Origin: Rathayibacter rhapontici
GTDB taxonomy: Bacteria > Actinomycetota > Actinomycetes > Actinomycetales > Microbacteriaceae
Assembly: GCF_001995175.1 (NCBI RefSeq)
Contig: NZ_MUKN01000006.1
Location: 26,920 to 90,919, forward strand
Reading direction: 5' to 3'
Length of the DNA: 64,000 nucleotides
Positions 55,139 to 64,000 of this stretch are shown here, in pieces; position 1 is the stretch's first letter; each line of letters begins with the position of its first letter. The translations under genes were made by a program, and so were the position numbers. The notes beneath the pieces were generated by a model. It made no database searches. It was given only the letters and a program-made list of their open reading frames with translations, and was not told where the DNA came from.

Positions 55139-57325
55139 TCAGCCGCAGGGCGTGAGTCGCGCGACGGAGTCCGACAGCGTGTTGGTGCCGCCCAGCAGGA
55201 CGACCCTCTTCGCGCCGAAGCGGGCGATGTCGTCGAGCACGGCGCGCGGGACGCAGTCCCTCGGCACCGCGAACAGCGGGCTCCCGCTGTAACCGGCGGC
55301 CGTGGCTCCGGCGAGCGCGTCCGGGTAGTTCTCGCCGGTCGCGAGGAGCACGGTGCCCGCCTTCTGGAAGGCGGCCGCGTTCAGCTTCTCGGAGGTGTCG
55401 TAGCGGTCCCTGCCGCCGATGCGCGTCGAGGCGATCGGGAGCGTCCGCTGGATGCCGTCGCTGACCGAGAGCGCGCTGCCGGCGATCGTGAGCGTCTTCA
55501 CTCCGAGGAGGGTGACGACCCTGTTCGTCGCCGGGTCGGCCGCGGGCAGACCGCCGTTGACGAGGATCACCGGAGCGTCGACCGAACCGGCCGCCGCACT
55601 CGCGCCCAGCGCGTCCGGGAACTTCTCGCCGGTGGCGAGCCACGCCTTCGACGAGCCCTGCTTGAAGGCGTAGGCGATGATCTTGCGCGAGGTGTCGTAG
55701 CGGTCCACTCCGCCGATGCGCTCGATCGACTTCGTGTAGCGGGCCAGCTCCCTGCCGAGGGTGTCGCTGACGCTCTGCGCCGAGCCGACGACGACGATCT
55801 TCGCGGGCTTCAGGCGGGCCAGCTCGTCGCGGACGGGCTGCGACATGGAGTCGCGGTCGACCAGCAGCAGCGGGCCGCCCTGCTTCGCGGCGGCCGGAGC
55901 GGCGCTGAGGGCGTCCGGGAAGTTGCCGCCGGTGGCGATGTAGACGACGGGCACGTTCGCCGTGAAGGTGGCCTGCGAGATCTTCACCGCGGTCTCCTGG
56001 CGGTCCTTTCCCGCGAGGCGGTCGACCTGCAGCGTCCCCTGGCCGCCGACGCTCGAGCAGCCGAGGTCCTTCGAGCCGGGGCCGCGCGAGTCGCCCGAGC
56101 CGACCCAGCGGTTCCAGTCGACGGAGGCGGCGCTCACGCACACCGTGTAGGCGCCGGACTGCGAGGCGGGGGCGGTGACGGCGAAGCCGTGGTTCCCGCC
56201 CGCGGCAGGCAGCTGTCCCGGGATGTCGTCGCGTCGGCTGTCCGCGGTCACCGTGCGGACGGTCTTCGCTCCGTCGGGAGCGGTGATCGTCACCGTGGTC
56301 GCGAGGGCCGCGCGCTGCGTGGTCGGGTCGACCGCCCAGCCGGACGCGGTGAGCGTGCCGCCCGAGATCCGCGGCGTGTCGACGCGGCCGACGGGTGCGG
56401 CTCCGGCGTTCGCCAGCGAGCCGCTCCAGTCGCTGAAGATGTACCAGAAGTTGATGTTGCCGTAGCTCGCGCAGGCCTGGTTCCCCGTGTTGGTCAGGGC
56501 GTACTCGTTGGGCTGGTACGGCGTGTAGTAGTAGAGGTTCGCCGTGGCCTGGTTGCGCACCGCGACCGGCGTGGATCCGCAGGAGACCTCGGGGTGGAAC
56601 TGGATGCTCGGCGTGGTCCCCGCCGCGTAGCGGCTGAAGGACTGGTCCGATCCGGCCGGGTTCGCGTACTTCTTGAACTGGCGCGCTGCTCCGTAGACCT
56701 GCGTGAAGAAGCCGGCCGAGCCGGTGTCGCAGCCGGAGCCGTCCGGGCAGTTGAAGCCGGTGGCCTGGTTGTAGAGGCCGGCGGTCGGGCGCGTCGTGGT
56801 GACGAGGCTCGTCTCCTTCTGCACCAGCACGGCCAGGACGAGCGGGTTGATCCCGCAGGCCTCGCCGACCCGAGCGAAGATCGACGCCGCGGACTCGCGG
56901 GAGCTGCCGCGGTACTCGCGGCACATCGGGTCGGCCGCCTTCGTCGGCGTCGGCTGGCTGAACTCCTTCAGGCAGGGCACGCCGGCGTTCGTGCCGGAGC
57001 AGGCGCTGCCCTTGTCGTTCAGGAGCGCCTGCATCTCGGAGGCGCTCCTCGCTCCGCTGTCGAAGAAGACGGCGTCGCTGAAGATGAAGCCGGCACGGAA
57101 GCTCTTCGTGCTGCTGGCCGGGTACTGGACCTTCAGGTCCCCCGGCGCGTCGTCGGCGACGTCGACGCCGGCGTCGGCAGCGCCCGGCTCGACGAGGACG
57201 GAGGCGGGCGGCAGGACGTCCTCGGCGGCCGAGGCGGCGGTGAACGGGACGAGAGCGGTGCCGAGCCCGACGGCGACGGCGAGAGCGGCAGTGAGCAGGC
57301 GCGATGATCGGCGGTGATTCCCCAT
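55139..57325 (-). CDS. secreted protein with SLT-like domain and three cell-wall-binding type 2 repeats
   Basis: A 728-residue exported protein. Signal peptide about 1-34 (AASA-A). Residues about 75-300 form the domain shared with the neighbouring 292-residue protein, with LAVLVQKETSLVT as the possible catalytic-Glu helix and ending CASYGNINFWYIFSDWSG. A beta-sandwich-like linker follows (about 310-420, ISGGTLTASGWAVDPTT). The C-terminus has three CWB2 repeats (about 430-728), each with an xRxxGxDRYxTS and FPDALSAxxAAA pattern, which bind the wall non-covalently. TAGACT at 57334-57339 ends 8 nt before ATG 57325. Likely a surface-anchored wall enzyme. Confidence 0.78.
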   Translation of the reverse strand: MGNHRRSSRLLTAALAVAVGLGTALVPFTAASAAEDVLPPASVLVEPGAADAGVDVADDAPGDLKVQYPASSTKSFRAGFIFSDAVFFDSGARSASEMQALLNDKGSACSGTNAGVPCLKEFSQPTPTKAADPMCREYRGSSRESAASIFARVGEACGINPLVLAVLVQKETSLVTTTRPTAGLYNQATGFNCPDGSGCDTGSAGFFTQVYGAARQFKKYANPAGSDQSFSRYAAGTTPSIQFHPEVSCGSTPVAVRNQATANLYYYTPYQPNEYALTNTGNQACASYGNINFWYIFSDWSGSLANAGAAPVGRVDTPRISGGTLTASGWAVDPTTQRAALATTVTITAPDGAKTVRTVTADSRRDDIPGQLPAAGGNHGFAVTAPASQSGAYTVCVSAASVDWNRWVGSGDSRGPGSKDLGCSSVGGQGTLQVDRLAGKDRQETAVKISQATFTANVPVVYIATGGNFPDALSAAPAAAKQGGPLLLVDRDSMSQPVRDELARLKPAKIVVVGSAQSVSDTLGRELARYTKSIERIGGVDRYDTSRKIIAYAFKQGSSKAWLATGEKFPDALGASAAAGSVDAPVILVNGGLPAADPATNRVVTLLGVKTLTIAGSALSVSDGIQRTLPIASTRIGGRDRYDTSEKLNAAAFQKAGTVLLATGENYPDALAGATAAGYSGSPLFAVPRDCVPRAVLDDIARFGAKRVVLLGGTNTLSDSVARLTPCG

Positions 57326-57333
57326 GATCGCGA

Positions 57334-57339
57334 AGTCTA
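57334..57339 (-). promoter_or_regulatory. leaderless -10 box (TAGACT)
   Basis: On the minus strand, 8 nt before ATG 57325. Confidence 0.5.
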
Positions 57340-57429
57340 CGAGGCGACGGAGGACCCGTTCGCCCCTCGTCAGGGCGCCGCGCCGGTGACCGCCCGCTCA
57401 GTGTCGGACGTCCGTGGTGTCATCGCGGC

Positions 57430-58674
57430 ATGGACACCTCCTTCCTCCTCGGACTCGTGATCGGCGCGCTCCTGGCCGGACTGGCCGTCGCGCTGTGGGC
57501 GCGCTCCCGCACGCCCGATCAGGCGCTCGCCCTCGATCTCGCCACCGCGAGTGCCCGGGCCGACGGTCTGGAGGAGCGGCACGAGGCGGTCGTGGAGCAG
57601 TACCGCGAGCAGGTGGGCACCGCCCGCGATCAGGTGCGCGAGCTGCAGGAGCAGCTGCGTGCGGTGGCCGAGCGCGAGCGGCACGACGCGCGCATCCTGC
57701 AGACCCTCTCCCCCGTCGCCGAGAGCCTGCGAGGGATGCAGGAGGCGGTGCGCCGGCTCGAGAGCGAGCGCGCCGAGCAGTTCGGGGCGATCACCGAGCA
57801 GCTCGAGGGGCAGCGTGCGGCCGGCGAGCGGCTCCGATCGACGACCGAGACCCTCGCATCGGCGCTGCGCTCGAACAGCAGCCGCGGCGCCTGGGGCGAG
57901 ACGCAGCTGCGCAACGTCGTCGAGGCGGCGGGGCTCGTGCAGCGCGTCGACTTCGACGTGCAGTTCGGCGTCGAGGGAGAGGGCGGCCGCGGTCGCGCCG
58001 ACATGGTCGTCCGCCTGCCCGGCGGCAAGGCGATCGCCGTCGACGCGAAGGTGCCGTTCGACGCCTACCTCGAGGCGAGCGCGATCCCGGCCGGAGCGGG
58101 TGCCGACGAGGAGGCGCGCCGCACGGCTCTCCTGCGCGCCCACGTGCGCGCCCTGCGCGGCCACGTCGACGCCCTGGCGGCGCGGTCCTACTGGTCGGGT
58201 CTGCCGGCCAGCCCCGAGTTCGTCATCGCGTTCGTCCCGAGCGAGCCGCTGCTCGCGAGCGCGCTCGACTCCGACCCGACGCTGCTCGAGTACGCGTTCC
58301 GCAAGCGCGTCGCCCTCGCCTCGCCCGTCACCCTGTGGTCGGTGCTGAAGACGGTCGCCTACACGTGGCAGCAGGACGTGCTGACCGACGACGCGAAGCG
58401 GCTCCTCGACCTCGGCAAGACCCTCTACGCGCGCCTGAGCACGCTCGCCGACCACGCGGAGGGGCTGCGCCGGTCGATCGAGAGGACGGTCGACTCGTAC
58501 AACGCGTTCGCCGGCTCGCTCGAGAGCCGGGTACTCGTCACCGCGCGCCAGTTCGACTCGCTCGACGAGACCCGCGTCATCGCCCCGGCGCAGGGCGTCA
58601 CGTCGTCGCCGCGGCGGCTCACGGCCGTCGAGCTCGTCGAGTCGGAGGGCCTCCCCGACGAACGCAGCGCCTGA
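57430..58674 (+). CDS. rmuC: DNA recombination protein RmuC
   Basis: A 414-residue protein: N-terminal membrane helix (about 4-24, LLGLVIGALLAGLAVALWA), a long coiled coil (about 35-140), then the RmuC nuclease-like domain with SRGAWGETQLRNVVEAAGL, the AVDAKVPFDAYL motif holding the PDDEXK-type Asp-x-Lys, and FVPSEPLLASAL. The family limits inversions at short inverted repeats. ATG 57430 is the start. A strong hairpin follows the stop. Confidence 0.9.
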   Translation: MDTSFLLGLVIGALLAGLAVALWARSRTPDQALALDLATASARADGLEERHEAVVEQYREQVGTARDQVRELQEQLRAVAERERHDARILQTLSPVAESLRGMQEAVRRLESERAEQFGAITEQLEGQRAAGERLRSTTETLASALRSNSSRGAWGETQLRNVVEAAGLVQRVDFDVQFGVEGEGGRGRADMVVRLPGGKAIAVDAKVPFDAYLEASAIPAGAGADEEARRTALLRAHVRALRGHVDALAARSYWSGLPASPEFVIAFVPSEPLLASALDSDPTLLEYAFRKRVALASPVTLWSVLKTVAYTWQQDVLTDDAKRLLDLGKTLYARLSTLADHAEGLRRSIERTVDSYNAFAGSLESRVLVTARQFDSLDETRVIAPAQGVTSSPRRLTAVELVESEGLPDERSA

Positions 58675-58692
58675 GCCGGCGCTCCGGAACGG

Positions 58693-58728
58693 CGGAGGGG
58701 CCCGGCGCCGCAGCGCCGAGCCCCTCCG
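58693..58728. terminator. hairpin between convergent rmuC and glpX
   Basis: CGGAGGGG-cc-CGGCGC pairs with GCGCCG-ag-CCCCTCCG around CGCA; near-perfect and able to stop both genes. Confidence 0.82.
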
Positions 58729-58745
58729 GGTGGAGAGACGAGTGG

Positions 58746-59732
58746 CTAGATCCACTTCTCCGCGAGGTGCTGCGCGGTCACGCGGCGGATGGTGCCCGAG
58801 CGCGAGCGCAGGACGATCGACTCCGTCGTGATGACGTGCCCCTCCTTGCGCACGCCCTTCACGAGCCCGCCGTTGGTCACTCCGGTCGCGACGAAGTACG
58901 TGTTGTCGCTGCGGACGAGGTCGTTCGCGTGCAGGACCCGGTCGAGGTCGTGGCCGGCGTCGATCGCGCGCTGGCGCTCGTCGTCGTCCTTGGGCCGCAG
59001 GATCCCCTGGATCACGCCGCCCAGCGCGCGGATCGCGCACGCCGTGATGATGCCCTCGGGCGTGCCTCCGATGCCGACGCACATGTCCAGGCGCGAGTCG
59101 TGCCGGGCCGCGTTGATGCCGCCCGCGACGTCGCCGTCGAGCAGGAGGCGCGTCCCGGCTCCCGCCGCGCGGATCTCCTCGATCAGCTTCGCGTGGCGCG
59201 GGCGGTCGAGCACTGCGATGCGCATCTCGTCGACGGGCTTCCGCTTGGCGCGGGCCAGAGCGCGGATGTTCTCGCCGATCGGGCGCTCGATGTCGATGAT
59301 CCCGACGCCCTCGGGCCCGGTCACGATCTTCTCCATGTAGAAGACGGCGGACGGGTCGAACATCGCGCCGCGGTCGGCGACGGCGATCATCGAGAGGGCG
59401 TTCTGGCGGCCCGCGGCGGTCAGCGAGGTGCCGTCGATCGGGTCGACGGCGATGTCGGCCGACGGGCCGGAGCCGTTGCCCACGTGCTCGCCGTTGTAGA
59501 GCATGGGCGCATTGTCCTTCTCGCCCTCGCCGATGACGACGACCCCGTCGAAGTTGACGGTGCCGAGGAAGGTGCGCATGGCGTCGACGGCGGCGCCGTC
59601 GGCGGCGTTCTTGTCGCCCTTGCCGATGAACGGCACGGCGCGGATGGCCGCGGCCTCGGTGGCCCGGACGAGCTCCATGCCGAGGTTGCGATCAGGGTGG
59701 AGGTAGAGCGAGTCGTTGTCGGTATCGGTCAC
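58746..59732 (-). CDS. glpX: class II fructose-1,6-bisphosphatase
   Basis: A 328-residue gluconeogenic enzyme. Metal-site motifs: [40 protein letters not shown] and DVAGGINA; the GlpX-type C-terminus [10 protein letters not shown] is present. GTG 59732 is the start. Its likely -10 TAGGCT (59813-59818) leaves an 80-nt leader with a hairpin. It faces fba divergently, so opposing steps of glycolysis and gluconeogenesis share one intergenic region. Confidence 0.94.
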   Translation of the reverse strand: MTDTDNDSLYLHPDRNLGMELVRATEAAAIRAVPFIGKGDKNAADGAAVDAMRTFLGTVNFDGVVVIGEGEKDNAPMLYNGEHVGNGSGPSADIAVDPIDGTSLTAAGRQNALSMIAVADRGAMFDPSAVFYMEKIVTGPEGVGIIDIERPIGENIRALARAKRKPVDEMRIAVLDRPRHAKLIEEIRAAGAGTRLLLDGDVAGGINAARHDSRLDMCVGIGGTPEGIITACAIRALGGVIQGILRPKDDDERQRAIDAGHDLDRVLHANDLVRSDNTYFVATGVTNGGLVKGVRKEGHVITTESIVLRSRSGTIRRVTAQHLAEKWI

Positions 59733-59780
59733 AGCGCGGAGTCCTTCGCGTTCGAGTTCGTGCAGACGGCGTCGTCGCAG

Positions 59781-59818
59781 GACCCGCGAGAGCGGGTCCC
59801 CATCCCGCTCGAAGCCTA
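59781..59818 (-). promoter_or_regulatory. glpX promoter and leader hairpin
   Basis: TAGGCT -10 on the minus strand (59813-59818) followed in the leader by GACCCGC-gagaGCGGGTC (59781-59798), a perfect small hairpin that may affect expression. Confidence 0.5.
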
Positions 59819-59865
59819 GCGGAGGCCCCGCTCGCGCCCCGGGGGAAGGCCGGCACCCGCCTCGC

Positions 59866-59871
59866 TAGACT
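59866..59871 (+). promoter_or_regulatory. -10 box of fba (TAGACT)
   Basis: TAGACT lies 57 nt before ATG 59929; the leader ends in a strong AAAGGAG ribosome site. Confidence 0.5.
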
Positions 59872-59928
59872 CGACCGCGTCGCGGGCCTCGCCCGACCCC
59901 CTCCCGTTCATCCGTCAAAGGAGATGCC

Positions 59929-60953
<1,025 letters not shown>

Positions 60954-60964
60954 GCGGACGCTCC

Positions 60965-61528
60965 GTGACGAACGCACACGACCAGCCGGGCGGCGCCGAC
61001 CGCCCGAAGCCGCAGTACGGCGAGTACGCGCCTCCCGGCTGGTCGTGGAACCCTCCGGCCGAGACCGTGGTCCCGGATCCGCGCGGCTCCGAGACCGAGC
61101 CCCGTCCGGCGGCCGCCGGTGCGAAGCCGGGCGTCGCCCACCCGGTCGACCGCCTGCTCACGATCATCCTGCTCGCGCTCGGCGTCTTCTTCGCCGTGCC
61201 GACGCTGCTCGATCCGTCGAGCTTCGCGACGACGCTGTCCGACCTCTACACGAGCCAGGGCATCGGCACCTACGCTTCACCCGAGCTGGCGCGGACCCTC
61301 GGTGTCGTGACGGCGCTGGTGCAGTCGCTCATCGTCGCGTTCGCCGTCTGGATCTCGATCCGTCGCCTGCGCGCCGGCAAGCGGGCCGTCCTCGTCCCGA
61401 TCCTCGGGATCGCGGCGACGGTCGTCCTCTCGATGGTCGTCGCGGGCATCGCGATCCTGGGCGACCCGACGTTCGCCGACTACGTCTCGCGACTGTCGAG
61501 CCAGGGCGCCGCCGGTCTCGACGCCTGA
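60965..61528 (+). CDS. DUF6264-like membrane protein
   Basis: A 187-residue protein with a Pro/Asp-rich cytoplasmic N-terminus including PQYGEYAPPGWSW, which I associate with the Microbacteriaceae family DUF6264, followed by three membrane helices (about 62-82, 105-130, 140-165). GTG 60965 lies 11 nt after the fba stop, so it may be co-transcribed with fba. Function unknown. A strong hairpin ends the unit. Confidence 0.7.
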   Translation: MTNAHDQPGGADRPKPQYGEYAPPGWSWNPPAETVVPDPRGSETEPRPAAAGAKPGVAHPVDRLLTIILLALGVFFAVPTLLDPSSFATTLSDLYTSQGIGTYASPELARTLGVVTALVQSLIVAFAVWISIRRLRAGKRAVLVPILGIAATVVLSMVVAGIAILGDPTFADYVSRLSSQGAAGLDA

Positions 61529-61540
61529 CCCCGAGCACGC

Positions 61541-61576
61541 ACGAGGCCGCCGCCCCCTCGGGCACGGCGGCCTCGT
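61541..61576. terminator. hairpin between the DUF6264-like gene and ispH
   Basis: ACGAGGCCGCCG pairs with CGGCGGCCTCGT around CCCCCTCGGGCA; 12-bp perfect stem followed by CTCGTT. Both genes converge here. Confidence 0.85.
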
Positions 61577-61601
61577 CTCGTTGAACCGGAAAGGACCGGC
61601 G

Positions 61602-62674
61602 TCAGTTCGCAGCGGGGGCCGTGACGCGGCCGCCGATCGCGCGGGCGTCGCGCTTGCCGGCGACGTCCTTGCGGAGTTCCTTGGGGAGCGAGAACATCAG
61701 GTCCTCCTCCGCCGTCTTGACCTCTTCGACCTCGCCGTAGCCCGCGGCGGCGAGGTCGTCGAGCACCTCGCGCACGAGGACCTCGGGCACCGACGCGCCG
61801 CTGGTGACGCCGACGGTGCGGATGCCGTCGAGCCACTCCTGCTTGATCTCGCTGGCGTAGTCGACGCGGTAGGCGCCTTGGCGCCGTACTCGAGAGCGAC
61901 CTCGACGAGGCGCACCGAGTTGGAGGAGTTGGCGGAGCCGACCACGATCACGAGCTCGGCGTCGGCGGCGACCTTCTTGATCGCGACCTGCCGGTTCTGG
62001 GTGGCGTAGCAGATGTCGTCGCTGGGCGGGTCCTGCAGGTTGGGGAAGCGCTCGCGGAGGCGGCGGACCGTCTCCATCGTCTCGTCGACCGAGAGCGTGG
62101 TCTGCGAGAGCCAGACGACCTTGTCGGGGTCCTTCACGACGATGGTGTCGACCTCGTCGGGGCTGCCGACCAGGGTCACGTGGTCCGGAGCCTCGCCCGC
62201 CGTGCCCTCGACCTCCTCGTGGCCCTCGTGGCCGATCAGGAGGATCTCGAAGTCGTCGCGCGCGAAGCGGACGGCCTCGCGGTGCACCTTGGTGACGAGC
62301 GGGCAGGTCGCGTCGATCGCCTGGAGGTTGCGGTCGGCGGCACCCTGCACGACGGCGGGCGACACCCCGTGGGCGCTGAAGACGATGTGCGAGCCCTCGG
62401 GGACCTCGTCGACCTCGTCGACGAAGATCGCCCCCTGGCTCTCGAGCGTCGAGACCACGTGCACGTTGTGCACGATCTGCTTGCGCACGTAGACCGGGGC
62501 GCCGTAGTGCTCGATGGCCTTCTCGACGGCGACGACCGCGCGGTCGACTCCAGCGCAGTAGCCGCGCGGGGCGGCGAGGAGCACGCGCTTCGCGCCGTCG
62601 ACGGGGACGTCGCGGAGACGCCCGGTGGCGCGGGGCATGCGCGGCATGGGCAGGCTGATCGAGACTTGACTCAC
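61602..62674 (-). CDS. ispH: 4-hydroxy-3-methylbut-2-enyl diphosphate reductase (frameshifted in this sequence)
   Basis: Last enzyme of the MEP isoprenoid pathway, 357 residues after correction. The [4Fe-4S] cysteines lie in [25 protein letters not shown] and, by family, the VGSANSSNS region; HNVHVV, SAHGVSP and [10 protein letters not shown] are present. The frame breaks near 61875 (YGAKA / [10 protein letters not shown]); one base restores 1074 bp. GTG 62674 is leaderless: TAGAAT at 62681-62686 lies 6 nt upstream. Divergent from xseA, as in many actinobacteria. Confidence 0.93.
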
Positions 62675-62680
62675 CCCCTG

Positions 62681-62686
62681 ATTCTA
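62681..62686 (-). promoter_or_regulatory. leaderless -10 box (TAGAAT) of ispH
   Basis: On the minus strand, 6 nt before GTG 62674. Confidence 0.6.
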
Positions 62687-62792
62687 TGCGCTCCCGGCTG
62701 AGCGGAGGCCGAAGCGCTGTCGGAGGCATCCCGTACGGTGGTCGACGCGGGCCGCCCCCGCCACTCCCCCCGCCCGCCGAGCGAAGGCACCG

Positions 62793-64000
62793 ATGACAGA
62801 CGCCCCTCCCACCGCCGAGAACCCGTGGCCGGTCGGCCTGCTCGCGAGCAAGCTCAAGGGCTGGATCGAACGGCTGGGCACCGCATGGGTCGAGGGCGAG
62901 ATCACCCAGTGGGGCGTCTCCGGCGGCAACGTCTACGGCAAGCTCAAGGACGTCTCGGGCGACGCCACGGTCGGCTTCACGATCTGGTCGTCCGTCCGCT
63001 CCCGCATCCCGGCCGACCTGGCGCAGGGCGCCCGCGTGATCGCGCTCGTGAAGCCGAACTACTGGCTCAAGGGCGGCACGCTCACCATGCAGGTGTTCGA
63101 GATGCGCCACGTCGGTCTCGGCGACCTGCTCGAGAAGCTGGAGCGGCTCCGGCGCCAGCTCGCCTCCGAGGGGCTGTTCGAGCCGGGGCGCAAGAAGCGC
63201 CTCCCCTTCCTCCCGCACGGGGTCGGCCTCATCACGGGCAAGGACTCGGACGCCGAGAAGGACGTGCTGCGGAACGCGCAGCTGCGCTGGCCCGCCGTCC
63301 GGTTCCGCGTCGTGCACGCCGCGGTCCAGGGGGACCGCACGGTGCCCGAGGTGCTGTCGGCGCTGCGCGCCCTCGACGCCGACGAGAGCATCGACGTCAT
63401 CGTGATCGCCCGCGGCGGCGGCGACTTCCAGAACCTCCTCGGCTTCAGCGACGAGTCGCTCGTGCGCGCGGTCGCCGCCTGCTCGACGCCCGTCGTCAGC
63501 GCCATCGGCCACGAGGCCGACCGCCCGCTCCTCGACGACGTCGCCGACCTGCGGGCCTCCACGCCGACCGACGCCGCCAAGCGCGTGGTGCCCGACGTCT
63601 CCGATGAGCTCCTCCGGGTGCAGCAGGCCCGCCTGCGGATGACCACCCGGGTGAGCGGGCTCGTCTCGCACGAGGTCGACCGTCTCTCGCAGCTGCGCTC
63701 GCGGCCCGTGCTCGCGAACCCGCGCGTCCTGGTCGATCAGCGCTCCGAGGAGCTGACCCGCTGGGTCGCCCGCGGCGCCGAGCTCGTCGAGCGCCGGATC
63801 GAGCGCGCGCACCTCGAGGTGGAGCGCCTGCACGGGCACCTGCGCGCCCTCTCGCCCCAGCACACGCTCGACCGCGGCTACGCGATCGTGCAGAACGCCG
63901 CGGGCCACGTCGTCCGCGCACCGGGTGACGCCGAGCCGGGCGAGGCGCTCGTCCTGACGCTCGCGGAGGGGGCCGTCGCCGCCCGCTCCGAGGGGCCCGC
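62793..64000 (+). CDS. xseA: exodeoxyribonuclease VII large subunit (3' end beyond window)
   Basis: The first 402 codons of XseA, open to the window edge. An N-terminal OB fold (about 14-110, [27 protein letters not shown], then GNVYGKLKD and [16 protein letters not shown]) is followed by the catalytic domain with [64 protein letters not shown], and coiled-coil helices. ATG 62793 is the start. With XseB it degrades single-stranded DNA to oligonucleotides. xseB is expected just beyond the window. Confidence 0.93.
   Translation, partial: MTDAPPTAENPWPVGLLASKLKGWIERLGTAWVEGEITQWGVSGGNVYGKLKDVSGDATVGFTIWSSVRSRIPADLAQGARVIALVKPNYWLKGGTLTMQVFEMRHVGLGDLLEKLERLRRQLASEGLFEPGRKKRLPFLPHGVGLITGKDSDAEKDVLRNAQLRWPAVRFRVVHAAVQGDRTVPEVLSALRALDADESIDVIVIARGGGDFQNLLGFSDESLVRAVAACSTPVVSAIGHEADRPLLDDVADLRASTPTDAAKRVVPDVSDELLRVQQARLRMTTRVSGLVSHEVDRLSQLRSRPVLANPRVLVDQRSEELTRWVARGAELVERRIERAHLEVERLHGHLRALSPQHTLDRGYAIVQNAAGHVVRAPGDAEPGEALVLTLAEGAVAARSEGP

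Overview
The window reads as a chromosomal segment of a high-GC actinobacterium, most likely family Microbacteriaceae (Rathayibacter/Curtobacterium/Clavibacter-like). Supporting signs are GTG starts in about half the genes, GTGA/ATGA start-stop overlaps, many leaderless promoters (TANNNT box 6-8 nt before the start codon), a mycothiol-type MshB deacetylase, actinobacterial families (DUF3117, DUF2277, DUF2510, a DUF6264-like protein) and a dispersed GGTCTCGATACG...CTACTCGACCAG palindrome of a type I associate with this family. I see no rRNA, tRNA, CRISPR array, prophage or insertion sequence.

Layout: 0-2.5 kb, small zinc-finger protein and an OmpR-type two-component pair. 2.7-9.3 kb, YflT-like stress protein, PRC/MgtE_N/CBS protein, DUF1003 protein, Mrp ATPase, TatB, O-methyltransferase, DUF3117, PIG-V-like mannosyltransferase. 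9.3-14.3 kb, lysine/DAP genes dapE and dapD diverging from a perfect palindrome, citrate synthase, dapC. 14.3-19.5 kb, ferredoxin, MshB, and efeUOB behind a DtxR/IdeR-like box. 19.7-27.1 kb, typA and a dipeptide/oligopeptide ABC transporter. 27.4-29.1 kb, CPBP protease and an orphan AbiEi-like gene flanked by matching 75-bp palindromic elements. 29.3-34.1 kb, glycine cleavage operon gcvT-gcvH-gcvP behind a tandem glycine riboswitch. 34.2-39.8 kb, NrtR-type regulator with nadA-nadB-nadC and a cysteine desulfurase: de novo NAD synthesis plus Fe-S supply for NadA.

39.9-47.6 kb is the most distinctive region: a DHA2 exporter, a 1310-residue Pls-type non-ribosomal peptide synthetase (adenylation - carrier - three membrane-anchored tandem C-terminal domains), a translationally coupled M1 metallopeptidase and a convergent phosphopantetheinyl transferase. 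Together they look like a poly(basic amino acid), probably epsilon-poly-lysine-type, biosynthesis locus. 47.6-64 kb holds PPK2, DUF2277, SDR, several poorly known genes, YchF, an exonuclease, two related secreted proteins (one with cell-wall-binding repeats), RmuC, GlpX, FBA, IspH and the start of XseA.

Nine conserved genes are broken by thirteen inferred frameshifts. Each is explained by one missing G/C, and the corrected gene lengths all become multiples of three. Since dapC, fba, ispH, nadB and typA are among them, I read these as uncorrected assembly deletions, not true pseudogenes.
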